From: Anodontia alba | Lineage: Eukaryota; Mollusca; Bivalvia; Lucinida; Lucinidae | Assembly (NCBI GenBank): GCA_964016985.1 | Contig: OZ024827.1 | Span: forward strand, 58,343,643 to 58,407,642 | Direction: 5' to 3' | Length of the DNA: 64,000 nucleotides | Shown: positions 48,041 through 59,800 of the stretch, in pieces | Layout: the number at the start of each line of letters is the position of its first letter | How positions within the stretch are numbered: position 1 is the first letter of the stretch | Position numbers and translations under genes: made by a program | Notes under the pieces: generated by a model | The model's database searches: none | The model's input: only the letters and a program-made list of their open reading frames with translations | Told to the model about the DNA's origin: nothing

Positions 48041-48244
48041 CCACCCCCACATCCCTCAAAACTTGAAAAAGGATGTCATTTTATGAATATGTTTTTTCTT
48101 TTTAGGTTTCATGGTAAAAGGATCTATTTTACATTATTTCTAGCAATGTCATGTGATTGCCATGATCGAGTTTTAGATCTGTATGGATGGCTCTGTTTAG
48201 GTCTAGACGGCTTGCTCGGCTGTCTAGGTCTCTTGATTGTGTTG

Positions 48245-48424
48245 GGGTTTAATGACACGTCAATCTTTGTCAGTTAAGAATCAGCGGAAGGGAGAGAATG
48301 ACCATAGAAAAAAATTCATGATCAATCTCCACAAAAGAATGTTGCCAACCTAGGCGGGGGATGAACCCGCGACCTCCTGGTCTCCAGTCGGACGGCACAT
48401 CCAACTGAGCCACCGAGGCCGGCC
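48245..48424 (-). mobile_element. tRNA-derived SINE (head and body)
   Basis: On the minus strand it begins GGCCGGCCTCGGTGGCTCAG. Box A (GTGGCTCAGTTGG) lies at 48401-48414 and box B (GGGTTCATCCCC) near 48356-48367. The body CATGAATTTTTTTCTATGG and TCTCTCCCTTCCGCTGAT matches the SINE at 54281-54580. The tail part is different or lost. Confidence 0.8.
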
Positions 48425-48479
48425 CAATATCAGTTGGACACCCCAGTGACATAAGATACACAATACCATCGCACCATCT

Positions 48480-48951
48480 GACCACCCCCTCTAGGTCTTT
48501 TAAACACTCCTGGAGCTGAATAAGATGTCTTCTGTTGTTGTACATTAGTATTGGTTGAGGAAGAAGCTAAGAATCTCTGCTGTTGCGCTTCATAATTAGC
48601 TTTGGCAACTTCCTTTATTTTATAATCAAATAGGGATTTGGCACTGATTGGAGCATTCCTTAATTCGTAACTGGAATTTTCACAGAATGATTTGAAAAGG
48701 AAAATGAAGACGACGTCGATCATCTTCTCCTCTTTGTTTAGACCTTTTAGATCTTTTATTACTTCTCTTATGAGAGTCTGAAGAGGTTGACCTAGAAAGG
48801 AGGAAGAAGAAGACGATCTATGTCTTCTCTTCCTAGATTTGTGTTTTCTTTAAGGCTGATCTCTCCTACTTCGCCTAGTCTAAGATGTATGCCTGTCATT
48901 TGACCTCAAAGTATTACTAGGCGGATCTATTATGAGACTTGGGTCTGACAT
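48480..48951 (-). pseudogene. Gag-like / ORF1-like fragment of an unknown retroelement
   Basis: Starting at ATG 48951-48949 the minus strand reads MSDPSLIIDPPSN, then an Arg/Ser/Lys-rich stretch with two stop codons, a run of serines, QTLIREVIKDLKGLNKEEK, and a part with NAPISAKSLFDYKIKEVAKANYEAQQQ ending in GVFKRPR. An RS-rich, basic first reading frame next to a terminal arm would suit a retroelement ORF1. No nucleocapsid finger is seen. A SINE lies directly downstream. I do not recognise the family. Confidence 0.4.
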
Positions 48952-49074
48952 TTGACTAAAGTGGCTCAAGAGGTAACAATACTATATTTAAGTAGCTGGG
49001 TTCTGAGGCTAATTCAAAAATGAATGCTTAGAACCCAAATGTGTCTGGTTAGCTACTCTGTATTCACTGCCTAT

Positions 49075-49375
49075 AGCATGAAGACTGCTAACCGGTGCCT
49101 AGTAAGTTGACTGGTGCCTGGTGACCGCTGACTGGATGACCAGTGACTGGTGCCTGGTGATTAAATGCCCAGTGTCTGGTGCCCGGTAATCACTTTTAGG
49201 TGACTGGTGACTGGATGACCGGTGACTGGTGCCTGGTATCAGATGACCGGTGACTGTTTGACCGGTGACTGACTGACCAGTGCCTGGTTGACTGGTGAAA
49301 TTTTGCCCAGGTGACTGGTTGACTGGTGACCAGTTGACAAGTGACTGGTGCCTGGTGACCGGTGACTGGTGGACT
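49075..49375 (+). repeat. Minisatellite of GACTGGTGCCTGGTGACC type
   Basis: About 300 bp built from short, variable repeats of TGACTGGTGCC, TGGTGACCGG and TGACTGGATGACC. Unit length is irregular (8 to 30 bp). Confidence 0.85.
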
Positions 49376-49689
49376 TAAACTCTGCCTTCAGCACCCATAA
49401 AGACGCCACCCAGATGCGTCTTACCCCTGGCAGTACAGCCCTGTGGGGCTGTGCGCCCATCAACAGAATTGTCATCAGACGCATCTGAAACCACAATCTG
49501 TTTCTTTTTGTTATGTCTCTTCTAAATCATCACTGATTTTCTTGTGGAGTGAATTCTTCTCTTCTCCGCAAGAACCCATACACTTTCAGACCAATGACTA
49601 CAGGTGGAATAAGTCGACAACCTGGAACAAGAAGAACATGATAAACAATTTTGGTGATTATCCTACTGTGCTTTAATATGTCCATAATT

Positions 49690-50095
49690 GCCATGAACGA
49701 TCTTCATGAAAAGTTGCGAAAATGTATGACATGGACAAGCCATCAATAATAACAAGAAATCGTAAAACGATTTACACAAAATAATAAGATATTTGCTGGA
49801 AGGAAGGATAGAGGAACATAAGAAAGACAAGGATTAAGAAAGTTAACCAGAGAAAAAAGAAAGAAAATATAGATTTTTTTCACTCGGTGAAAATTCCTTT
49901 TTTTACTTTCTTGTCCACAGAAAATAAACTGACCCATGATTAAAAGAGCAGGAAGCGTGACGTCACACAGACAACTGCCTTAGAGTCCTTCTGGATTAAG
50001 ACTCTTTAAGACGACTGAACTGTCATTTTTTCTGTGGAAGGTGTGAAATACAGAATAGAATAGCACATTATCTATAGGTATTGTGCAGTTAAAAT
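49690..50095 (-). mobile_element. Terminal arm related to the element at 33398-39312
   Basis: 49905-50090 (ACTTTCTTGTCCACAGAAAATAAACTGAC ... GTGACGTCACACAG ... TTCTGTGGAAGGTGTGAAA ... TAGCACATTATCTATAGG) matches 39120-39300. The segment 49690-49905 corresponds loosely to 38850-39120. With the gag-like fragment and minisatellite to its left, it appears to be the 5' part of a minus-oriented copy. Confidence 0.65.
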
Positions 50096-50301
50096 GAGCA
50101 TGCTGATTGTGAAGAACAGCTAGTCCCACAAAGGGCAGTTCAGCTCCTGGAGAATGGACCGCAACTGAACAATTAAGGCTGCAGCATCAGCGAGGTTCGT
50201 CGTATTCTAAAACTAACCTTACATAGTAAAAAAAAAAAAAAAACTTTTACCTGTTGGTTTCAACGCCTTGTTGGTTCTGCGCCATATTGAAATTCTTACC
50301 G

Positions 50302-50553
50302 ATGGGGCCTACATTACCTATCGGAGTGCCAACAGGGCAGTTTGACTACAGTGTTGGTGGCAGCAAGAATCCTGTGCAACTCTTCATAGATCTCAAAGCT
50401 GGACCTATCAAAGCCACTGGATTTTCTTATTGCTTTATTCAACCAATGGAATTTCTTAATGAGTTTATCCAGAGGACAAATAAACAAAACTATGATGTAC
50501 AAAACATATCTATCTTGCATTATCCACACATGACTGTCGTGAAGTACGTTTAG
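50302..50553 (+). CDS. Unrecognised open frame, 83 codons
   Basis: From ATG 50302 it reads MGPTLPIGVPTGQFDYSVGG, then KNPVQLFIDLKAGPIKATGF, and ends HYPHMTVVKYV before a stop. Composition is protein-like and not repetitive, unlike most open frames here, but no family is recognised and no splice sites decide its limits. It follows an A-run, which may mark a retroposed copy. Could be an exon, a transposon remnant or chance. Confidence 0.25.
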   Translation: MGPTLPIGVPTGQFDYSVGGSKNPVQLFIDLKAGPIKATGFSYCFIQPMEFLNEFIQRTNKQNYDVQNISILHYPHMTVVKYV

Positions 50554-52115
50554 TTGATACCCTTAGACTTTGCGGGCAGTTAATCTCAGTAATACAGTGA
50601 CATTTGGAAGTAACCTAGATGCAAACCTAGATGCAAACAGACACAGAAATTATTATATTATTCAGTCAAAATGGTTCTTTCCCTGAAACTCACCTATAAA
50701 TGTTCCACAAGATCGTGTTTTTTGTCCTTGTTGTCCATCGGATAGAAAAACGGACGACCAGACTCTGTATACAGCCAACCAGAATCAAGAAACATTGTTT
50801 AGGACGACCAGATTCCTTAATGCCTACCTAATGTGTAATAGTCCATCAACAGATTTGCATAAAATCTAAAACTGTGTTTTCTTTTTCAGTAATAGTGCTT
50901 TGCTCACAGAAATACGGTAATAAGTAACTTCACTACTTAGTATTAAATTATGTTGCACTGGAAGGCAAGAAGACAGAGGTGCAGTGGTTACCTTTCTAGC
51001 ACGTTCTGTACGTCTGATATCTCCTGACTGTGTGACATCTTGTATAAACCATAAAACTTTTAACTGTTTACCAATAGCTCTGAAAGATGGAAAATTGTAA
51101 TATATATATCAGGGCTCTAGAAAATCGGAAAATAGCTGGTCTGAAGCGAAAATAAGAATAAATGTCTGGTTTTAAACACCCAAAAATGCTTATAATTCGG
51201 TCCAACATGGTCGTGCCTTGGACCCCATTTTTTCCCCAACAACCAATTTTCACGAATCAATGTCTAAAAAAATTCACAAATGGTCAAGTCTCCCCAAAAT
51301 GATAACATCCGCGCACCTTTTAAATGTGATATTATGGTAGTCGAACGGCTCTAAACGATCATTTTCATGTATATTGGAGGGTTCAGATTTACCGCAACAC
51401 AAATTAATTAAGTCATTATCCAAACATCAGTGATTCAGTTAGACCAAAATTAGTTCCGGACATTTTGTCCAAATGGCAGCTGGTTCTTCCGGACATTCTG
51501 AAATTTTCTTGGACAAATTATAAAAGCTAGAAAATCGCTTTACTATGGATTCAGCAGTGGGTGGGGGGCTGGTGTCATTATTACTATTTCCCTTGCAGGG
51601 ATTCCGTTTGGTCACTACTGGATTTCAGCATGAAAAATGTCCACTTTTGTTAGTTTCTAGGGGGCATTTTTTGTGCGCTGTTATGTCTAACCCTTTACAA
51701 AATTATGAATGTAATATTTCGCCTCGCACGGTGTCACATGCAGGTAGCATTCTACTAAATATTCATGAGCAGTGGCCCCACCCTTTATGGGGAGAAGTTT
51801 TGGTACAGAGGAAAATATAAATGGCAGCTGCCATTGGTCATCGGCTTTGAATTAAAGACATGGTGAGGAAAGGCCTATTCATATAAATAAAAATCATGTG
51901 TGTTTCAGCCTTATAGATCATAAGCTGAAAAAAAAGTATCATTGTTTTATTGTGCCTCCCCTTGGGGAAAAATTGCTTACTCATTTTCTGCAGAACTGTA
52001 TGTAAACAAGTTCATGAAAATATCATGGCTTCCGCAGGTGGGCTTGACAGTGTTTTTAATTTTGAAAAGTAATGTGTTGCAGTAGATGTCTCAAATAAGG
52101 GAGCTTTTGTAAACA
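50554..52115. other. No recognised gene
   Basis: AT-rich sequence. CAGGGCTCTAGAAAATCGG at 51112 resembles a hAT-type terminus, but no matching right end was found. A 91-codon open frame at 51545-51820 has no recognisable features. Confidence 0.45.
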
Positions 52116-52624
52116 TTGTATGTGTGGTTTATTAAGAGAAGTTGGAAATATTACTATTGTCGCCTATGGAAAATATTTAATGGTAAGCACCCTGTAAACA
52201 AATTTGATGAGATCAAGGGAAGTAACTTAAAGTGGATTCTGCCATATCTACGTTTCAGCCAAAACAAATTAGGCTGGTTCACTCGGTTTGCGGAGGCGAA
52301 ACTAAAGGGCATTACCGAACATCACAAAAAATCAATAATGTTCGATAAGCAGTCCAGTATATCTTACATTGACCAATCATCGGTCGTTTTACAAGATAAA
52401 GATCTGCATCAAAAATAAACTGTAAACAACAGTTGAAATCCATATATTACAAGCTGAAACAGGCAATCCAACAATGTGTCCAACCAGGTCAGAAAAGTGT
52501 CGGACATCTGGAAATTTTGGCGGACTATGGCCGATGTCAAACTGAATCCCAGAACATTGTCAGGAAATCAACACTTCACTGTCCTTTTTGCGGTAAACAA
52601 GCGATTAACATGAATCATCAGTGA
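52116..52624 (+). pseudogene. Unrecognised reading frame in two pieces, ending in a CxxC motif
   Basis: The first piece (52116-52418) contains WKIFNGKHPVNKFDEIKG and WILPYLRFSQNKLGWFTRFAE. After a stop, a second piece in another frame (52433-52624) contains VGHLEILADYGRCQTESQ and ends CPFCGKQAINMNHQ. The shared protein-like composition and a shift between pieces suggest a decayed single-exon gene, possibly transposon-derived. CPFC followed by H could be half of a zinc finger. Function unknown. Confidence 0.3.
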
Positions 52625-53405
52625 TGGCAGTCTGATAATTAATCTGTTTGTGTGACACGTATGAATACACTGTGACAGCAAAACACCAGGTGCAGTCAGC
52701 GTGTCCAAAAGATCAAAGGTCGCTTTAATCCCAACTGAGAGTGATTAAAGAATGCACTGCTTGAGCGCACCTGTTTTCTTCTTCTTTTTTTATTTTTTTG
52801 TTCAACAGAGTTTGCGGTTTGTTGGACCCAGATTTGATAAATTAATTCCCAAACCTTGTGGGTCCTGATCAGACGTCGCATACAACGGCGTCTGATCTCA
52901 GTCTTATTGTTTGCTTTTTTTTTTTTTTTTGACAGCCGTAACACGCGAGTATAATTCAAGGTGGATTTCACAGTAAAAATAAGTAATGCACCACTTGCGC
53001 TACACAAAGATTGGTCAGTGCTTAAAATTTAAGCAGTCTGGTCAGATCTTGAAACATCAAAAACTCGAAACTGCCCGTGGCGCAGGCCTTCTTTTATTAG
53101 ACTTGATTAGGTCCATAAAAGTTGTTTCGTTCCATCTCTCCTGCTTCCCGCCATCTTCGCGCTTATAAACAAGACGGGAACCAGTTGTCTATAAATAGTT
53201 ATCTAGGAAAAATTCTGTGGTCAATTATGGAGGTGGAATAACAGGTGGAATAACAACAAAACCATCCGTTTTTCTTCCTTTTTACATATTTATTGATGAC
53301 ACCATAATGTAGAAACTTTACTGACGAGCTATACACACATAACAAAGCAGCAAAACAAAGTAATGTGCATTTAAAGCATGAAATTACTTATTCCATGTAT
53401 AAACA
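52625..53405. other. No recognised gene
   Basis: T-rich runs near 52785 and 52915, no repeat family recognised, and no exon supported. Confidence 0.45.
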
Positions 53406-53862
53406 CAGGGTTCAAATTTAACTTTTTTGACAGCTTGCTAAAATTAGCAAGTGGCATTATTTTTTACTTGCTAAACCTTTCAGCCAACTTGCTTTTTCAC
53501 ACTTATAAACACTGTTAAATGTGGCTTTAAACCTTAGCACTCTGGGTAAAAATTTTAGCAGACACTTTAGAATATTTTTTTAATTTTTCCCAGAAAACAG
53601 GTTTTGACATTACATGCAAATTGTCTCCTATGGAGACAATTTGCATGTAATGTCAAAACCTGTTTTCTGGGAAAAATAAGAAAAATATCATTACTCTTTT
53701 GGAAAAGAAATTGCAAAACTTCAGCAACAATGCCCCAGGTTCTGCCAGTGAAAGAGAATCTTTCCAACTTGCTAGAATTAGCAAGTGATGGAAATTGCAG
53801 CTTGCTTTTTGAGGAAATCAACCAGCATTTAGCAAGTTAGCAAGTGCTAAAATTAATCCCTG
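53406..53862. mobile_element. MITE with CAGGG...CCCTG ends
   Basis: A 457-bp unit with terminal inverted repeats CAGGGTTCAAATTTAAC and, from the right, CAGGGATTAATTTTAGC. It is flanked by AAACA on both sides (53401-53405 and 53863-53867). The interior repeats GCAAGT/ACTTGC words and contains a long perfect palindrome. CAGGG ends suggest hAT-type ancestry, although hAT targets are normally 8 bp. Confidence 0.6.
53583..53677. repeat. Perfect 95-nt palindrome (46-bp arms, 3-nt centre)
   Basis: The arms run 53583-53628 and 53632-53677 around TAT, with every position paired. The arm contains CAGGTTTTGACATTACATGC. It lies within the MITE. Confidence 0.95.
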
Positions 53863-54095
53863 AAACAAATTAATCCTGAGCAGATGCCAACTTTGAACAT
53901 CCTCGTAAAAGCATAGTTCGGTTAACTAAAATGGTCCGATGCTTGGACTCAGACTTCCTTGTTCAGGATTTACAGGTCACTGCCAATTGTCATTAGTTTT
54001 CGTGACAGGTGATATTTTCACTTTGGGAAGTGGCTCATTGATGACGTCATCCTCATCAGCTGGACCGATTCAGATTTCAGAATTTCTAGAGCCTT

Positions 54096-54144
<49 letters not shown>
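54096..54144. repeat. (GATA)n microsatellite
   Basis: About twelve uninterrupted GATA units. Confidence 0.95.
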
Positions 54145-54225
54145 CAGGTTTTGGTCTCTCTGATTCTCTCTAACAGATCTGAAAGATGGAAGACTGTAAC
54201 ACTATTCAAACCATACCAAAACCTG

Positions 54226-54230
<5 letters not shown>

Positions 54231-54277
<47 letters not shown>

Positions 54278-54280
54278 ATT
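54231..54280. repeat. (CT)n microsatellite
   Basis: CT run with one TTT interruption, directly abutting the 3' end of the following SINE and possibly derived from its tail. Confidence 0.9.
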
Positions 54281-54580
54281 AATTGAGTTTAGGTTTTATG
54301 GCCTAGTCAACCCATCAGGTTCATGTCAAGCTGCTGCTCAGTTTACCTTACCACACTTTTCCTGGACAGGCTTAGTCCTCTAAGTGGTTAATCAGTATTT
54401 GCGCACATTATTTCGCCAAAAATTGATAACTACCCTTCTTAGATCAGCGGAAGGGAGAGAACAACCATAGAAAATATTTCATGATCAATCCCCACAAAAT
54501 AATATTGCCAGACACTGCTGGGATTGAACCTGCAACCTCCTGATCACAAATCGGAATCCAACTGAGCTAGCAAGGCGGGC
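54281..54580 (-). mobile_element. Full-length tRNA-derived SINE
   Basis: On the minus strand it begins GCCCGCCTTGCTAGCTCAGT. Box A (CTAGCTCAGTTGG) and box B (GGTTCAATCCC) are followed by a body with TTCCGCTGATC and a 3' domain TTTGGCGAAATAATGTGC, CCACTTAGAGGACTAAGCC and GGCCATAAAACC. Fragments of the same family are at 35498-35650 and 48245-48424. Confidence 0.85.
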
Positions 54581-55356
54581 ATATATATATATCCCCATCA
54601 CTGGCTGGGTCATGGTCATGGTCTTTGACTTTTCATGTTACACTTTTACATTAAAGTTTTTAAAGAACTGTATTTTCTGATTGCCTATATTGACTTTCAA
54701 GGTATTGTACAGTGCAAGCCCCTCCCCTCTTAGTGACCCTGAGGTAACTGTCATTGACATGCATGGATTTACTTGGACTGTTATTAGATACTGGTCAAAA
54801 GTTTCACTCAGTGTGAGCCTCATTACTAACTCAGTGAGATCAAGGTCATTGACTTAAAAACATTCAAGTTTCAATAAAGTTTTATGTTCAAGCTTTTGAA
54901 AATGTCTTCAGTGGTGGTAAGATGGATGTATTTCAAGTATGGGTTGGTGAAGATAATGCTCCAAGCAGGGTTCTCACTAGGATTTTGAAAATTGGAGTAA
55001 AATGCTGTCCTCCAGAAAGAGTTGGAGTTTTACCATACTTATCTATTGAGACTTTCCAAAAGGTTGGAGTCAGAAATGAAAAGTTGGAGTAACTTACTCC
55101 AAATCTGGAGTTAATGAGATCTCTGTCCAAGTATTTGTATAGAGCAAAAGCCCCTCCCCACTTCAGGGATCCCAAGGTCAAGCTAAAGACTTCAAATTTT
55201 GCATGTGATGGACATGCACTGTTCCCAACAAGCTTTTCTGTCCTATGACAGGTTGTTTATTTATTTTGCTATGCGGACTTGTCTGTTGAGCCCAAATGCT
55301 ATTCAAAATTTTATTTTGTTTTATCTATCTGTTTTTTTTTTGTTTTTTTTTTGCAG
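54581..55356. other. No recognised gene
   Basis: A short TA run at the left edge, then unique-looking sequence with CCAACTC/GAGTTGGAGT words near 55000-55110 suggesting a small decayed repeat. Confidence 0.4.
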
Positions 55357-55406
55357 TGCTACTAACAGAACTAACAACTAACTTACTGGATGCCAAGTTT
55401 CTCCAG
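55357..55406 (+). CDS. Candidate small exon of an unknown plus-strand gene
   Basis: A long T-rich tract and TTGCAG precede 50 nt that read in one frame as LLTELTTNLLDAKFLQ and end CAG|GTCAGC. The splice-site context is good, but the exon is short, no family is recognised and no partner exon was found. May be chance. Confidence 0.2.
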
Positions 55407-57293
55407 GTCAGCTCTAGTCATCAAAGGAAGTACACGACCAACAATGTCTTGCTCTGAAAATAGAACCAGAAATAACTATACTGAAACGAAAAAGAAACGC
55501 ACAGGTAGATATGCACTACATTTTTTTTACTTCAGAATATTTGAAAGACAATATCATTTTATCCAGCAATCATTAACCTTTCAATATTGAAAGTCAAATG
55601 TCCTCGACTTTTATCACTGTAACTACACTGCATGTAAAAAGTAAGCAAGGGTCATGATTTTTGTCATTCACATTTGTAAGCAAGGGTCATGATTTTTGTC
55701 ATTCACATTTTTGCAATTCAATAACGAGTATGTCCACCTCTCGCATTTACGCCTTCTTGAATCCTGGATTCTACTGAACCTATCCAGTCATTACCACAAG
55801 ACCAAAAAACTGTGAAATTTCTGCACAAGCATCTCTTGCTGCCTTATCACCTTTGATAATCAAATCAAAACAAAAGGCTCTGCTGAAAACCATTAAATCT
55901 CTCATCAAGCTATATCAAATGTCAACTTTCCCCCAAATGTTTACAATTCTATCCTGAGCTGTATATACTTGCTGGTAAAGAAAATGTTTTCATAGTGTAT
56001 GGATTTTATAATTAATTTATTCCAATTTCTGCTTACTGTGTTGCTTTTTTTCACTTGTGCTTTTGTGTGATTTGGACCAAGTAAGTGGAAAGGGAAAAAA
56101 AAAGAAAACATGATAAGTCAACACAATTTATCTTTAACGAATTTGGCAGCACATGATGACACTTTTAATACTACTACTACTACTACTACTAATGATAATA
56201 ATAATGATAGTAATAATAATATTTTTTAAAATAATAATAATAATAAAAAAAATAATATTTTTTTTTATTATTATCATTATATTAGGCCAAATAAAAAAAT
56301 GTATGTTTCAGGTTACATGGAATTTTAAATAGGGACGGTTAAGTGGCATATGCCACTTGGGATGGTAGATTGGAAAATACATTGTAGTTTTTTATTTTGT
56401 TAAAAGTTTTTATATGAGGTTAATAGGAAAACAATATGACTGAACAGGGAAATCGCCCCCACCCCTCTCCCCCAACAACAAAAAAAAAAAAAACCTTAAA
56501 AAACTTTATGGTCGGTGGTGAAAATTAGGCACAGGCTCAGGACGAGCTATTGTGATCACTCTGTGCATTTGTATGGAGAAAATACTGAAACATGATTTTC
56601 TCAAAATGTTTCAATGGCTAATGGCTGAAACTTTGAATGTATGATCAAAGTAGCAAACCCTTGTAATTATAATAAACTTTTGTCCCCCAGGGTTATCTGC
56701 CCTTGCCCCTGGGCTATATACATATATAAAATCATGTAATCTTTAAACATCTTCTTCTCTGTAACCATTTGGCTTTTTTTTTTTCAAACTTTATGTGGAA
56801 CCGTGTGTTAAAGGGGAATTGAAAATTTATACAAATGGTCACCATATATAGTAAAAAAAAAAAAAAAAACCACTTAAAAAACCTTCTCCAGAACCAAGCA
56901 AGCTTTGAGGCTGAATCCTAGTATATAGCATCAGGGACTCAAGGACTACCAAGTTTGTTCAATGAGGATCCTAGGATTACCTTTGACCTTTTTATGGCAA
57001 GGTCAAATTTGTGTTCCCATGCTTTGGTGTGGGGAAAATGTTGAAAAATCATTTTCTCAAAATGTATTAAAGACTACTGGCAGAAATTTACAATGAAGTA
57101 AAACTTTTTAGTTACAATCAAAATTTTGTTCCCCGTGAATTATCTGCCCTTGCCACTGGGCTATCTCTAAGTATAAAACTGTAATCTTTAATTCTTTCGA
57201 TGCCAAATGTATTTGTCTGCTTTTTTATTTTAACAAACTGCCGCTTGGAAAGATAATTATAAGTAAAGTTGAAAGACTGAATATCAAACAGCG
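55407..57293. other. No recognised gene; several small repeats
   Basis: A 38-bp direct duplication lies at about 55640-55712 (GTAAGCAAGGGTCATG). ACT/AAT triplet runs are at 56172-56275. Two diverged copies of an about 450-bp segment (56540-56720 and 57000-57170, sharing TGATTTTCTCAAAATGT and TATCTGCCCTTGCC) suggest an old tandem duplication. Confidence 0.5.
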
Positions 57294-57338
57294 TAGATCC
57301 AGATGAGATGGCTCAATGAGCCGTCTCATCTGGATCTA
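57294..57338. repeat. 45-nt near-perfect palindrome
   Basis: TAGATCCAGATGAGATGGCTC pairs with its inverted copy at one mismatch around a single central base. Weaker pairing extends to about 57285-57348. Confidence 0.85.
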
Positions 57339-57730
57339 TGTTGTTTGCAAAAGCCTATTATTATTGCCTGTAGCAGTGAAAGAGTTAAGCGTCTTCTTTT
57401 CTGAAACTACTTGGCCAATTTTCACATGGGGCCTTCTGTTGAAGAGATTCAATGGTTCCATCATTATACAATATGGCCATCATGCCCATATATGGTAAAA
57501 ATAAAAACGTTAACCTATAATACCTCGCCATTATCGTGTCGCAGGCAGATAACTCTGTCAAACATTGACGAAATTTGCCCATAAGCAATCCCAAACCAGA
57601 TTTCCTTCATTCGATGCATGTACCAAGTTTGGTTAAAATCCCGGGACATTTACTCAAGTTATCGTCCAGAAAACGAAAATATGGGCGTGTCTCAGGCAGA
57701 TAACTCCGTCAAAATCGTGTCTCTCACCCA

Positions 57731-59800
57731 GTGAGACTCCCGGCTGACGAGTCGTGGGTTGAGATACTTAACGATGCCAAAGACGAATTCAAGGTAGATG
57801 GCGCCGCCGCGATCTTCTCTGCATGGAGGGTTGAAGGAGAAGACCCGCTGGACATCGGCGGTCGAGATCGCCAACGGCATGCCTGCCAGAGCCGGCAGGT
57901 TGGCGCTGGACACTCGGATGGCCGACGAGAGAGTGGCGAGGCTGCTTGATAGCCTTCCGGAGTGCGAGTTCCTTCTGAAACTCAAGTTTCTCCGGGAGAA
58001 AGCTGAAGATGATTGGGTCCTTGAAGACAAGTTTGATCCTGTCCGGGCTGAGCGACAGAAGGGCCAGGGGGTCATCGAGGTTTCCCAGGACACGAAGCCT
58101 GGCGTGTTGACTGGAATTGACAATGTGTTCTACCAAAATGCCTACCCTGTTACCGCGGTTGCCTACGGCCTCTACCCCATCAGAGACCCGGACCCTGCCA
58201 ACCTAGCTCCGTTAAGAGATGGTGACCTCAACTGTGTGGCTCAGGGAGTTGTGGAGCACTTTGAGGGCGCTTTGAGAGGCCAGGGACTTACACCCACACG
58301 GCGACATAAGATCCGGGAGTGGGAAGAGAGAGTCCGCGAAACCGGCACCATGGTGATGACGTGGCTGAACTGGAAAAGATCCTCAAAAGATCAATCGTCC
58401 TGAGGGACATTGCTGGTGAAGACATCTTCAACAGCGGCAAATATCAGCACAGCAGATGGAAAACGGTAGAACTCATCTGCCACAACGGCCACGCCTGGTA
58501 CAAAGATCTCCACTTCCTGCAGTCCAGAGAGGTCCACATCTATGAGGGTGAGCCATTAGCGGTCTGGCTCCTGGGCGATCAAGACCGACAGCTCTCTGTC
58601 TCTGTCCCATGCTCCAGGACGGCCACACCTACAGGACACAAGAGGCCCACGAAAGACTCAAAGCGATCTGTGCCGGATTAGGCAACCCCGAGCTCGCTGA
58701 CAGAACCTTCGGCGAAAACCACGCCGCCAGCATTATGGCAAAAGAAAAAAACGGCTGCAAGCCAACCCCAGCCAGCCTCCTCCCGGACATCGAGAAGGCT
58801 TGTGTGGAGCATGGCCATGGCGGACTCTGGAACTCGATGGGTTATGACATGAGGGAAGTCACTTCTATCGACATGAAGGCCTGCTACCCGGCCTCCTTCC
58901 GGGGCATGGGTGAGGCGGAACCCTATTTCCAACGGTTCGGACATCCGACTCACCGCATGACCCGTGTAGCAATCAATGGCCCTCTCCCCAAAGACATAGG
59001 CACAGGCTTCGCCGAGGTTCAAGAATGGGAGTTTGAGGCTACCTGCCATCCCATCATCCCCGCCTGGTTTGGGAGGCACTTCGCATCCTCCGAAGGTGGT
59101 TGGGCCCCGACACACCTTCTTGCCTTCATGACAGAGTCTGGCCTGCTGAGGTCTCTCAAAGTCAGGGAGGCGATCATCTCCTTCGAGAATCAGACTGAGG
59201 TCTGGTTGCCCAAGAGCAGGGACCAGGCCTGCTCCGTCATCGGCAAATTCATCCAGGGCAGCAAGGCGGATGGAAAAAGGCTAACAAGGAGGCTGGTGAC
59301 CGACCGAGGCGACCTCGACTACCTCATTCGGGACACCCGTCTCTCAAGCACTTTGGTCGGAGCGCCAATGAAGTGCGAGCTGGGTCAAATCATCACTTAC
59401 TACGATGGTTCCCAGCCCCAGTTCACCCACCTGAGGGCGAGCATGCTGGCCTACGCCCACATCAACCTCCTCTCAATGCTACAAAGGTTCAAACCAGATG
59501 AGGCGGTCTGAGTGGCCACCGACAGCATCTATGTCTGTAAATCTGCGCTTCACAAGCTCGAGGGTGTCGAAGCGTATGTGGCTCCCAAAAGAAGTGACTG
59601 TGGGGAGGTCATGTGCATGCTCTGTTTACTCAAGGAAGACTTCCTCCCTCCGGTCGCCCCAGCCCAATGGCGTGACAAGGGCGAGAGCATCTTCATGCCA
59701 ATGGAACATGCAGCCTACCTCGCCAAGCCCGATTGCACCGCAACAAAAAAGGACCTCATTGCCAGCACCGCGCCACGCCACGGTGACCCGCTGTCGAGGC
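57731..59800 (+). pseudogene. Family-B DNA polymerase-like domain of a fused replication protein
   Basis: Successive open pieces lie at 57731-57840, 57840-58345, 58345-58605 and 58609-59511. A TGA at 59509-59511 is followed in the same frame by 59512 onward. Motifs: SIDMKACYPASF near 58867 resembles polymerase motif A (DxxxxYP). LRASMLAYAHINLLSMLQRF near 59430 is a helical stretch in the motif B region. ATDSIYV just after the TGA resembles motif C (DTDS). A Cys-rich patch (SDCGEVMCMLC) follows. The upstream 370 codons have no recognised domain; an exonuclease is not evident. Replication of the element is the likely role, by analogy with Polinton PolB. Polymerase assignment rests on these short motifs alone. 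Confidence 0.6.

Noticed and set aside
48356..48414. Possible tRNA gene (box A and box B)
   Set aside because: The acceptor stem is not closed and the sequence runs into a shared SINE body, so it is a tRNA-derived SINE. The same holds for 32434-32517 and 54510-54580.
57692..58136. Minus-strand frames of 115 to 143 codons at the left of the viral island
   Set aside because: Antisense shadows of the GC-rich polymerase-like frame.
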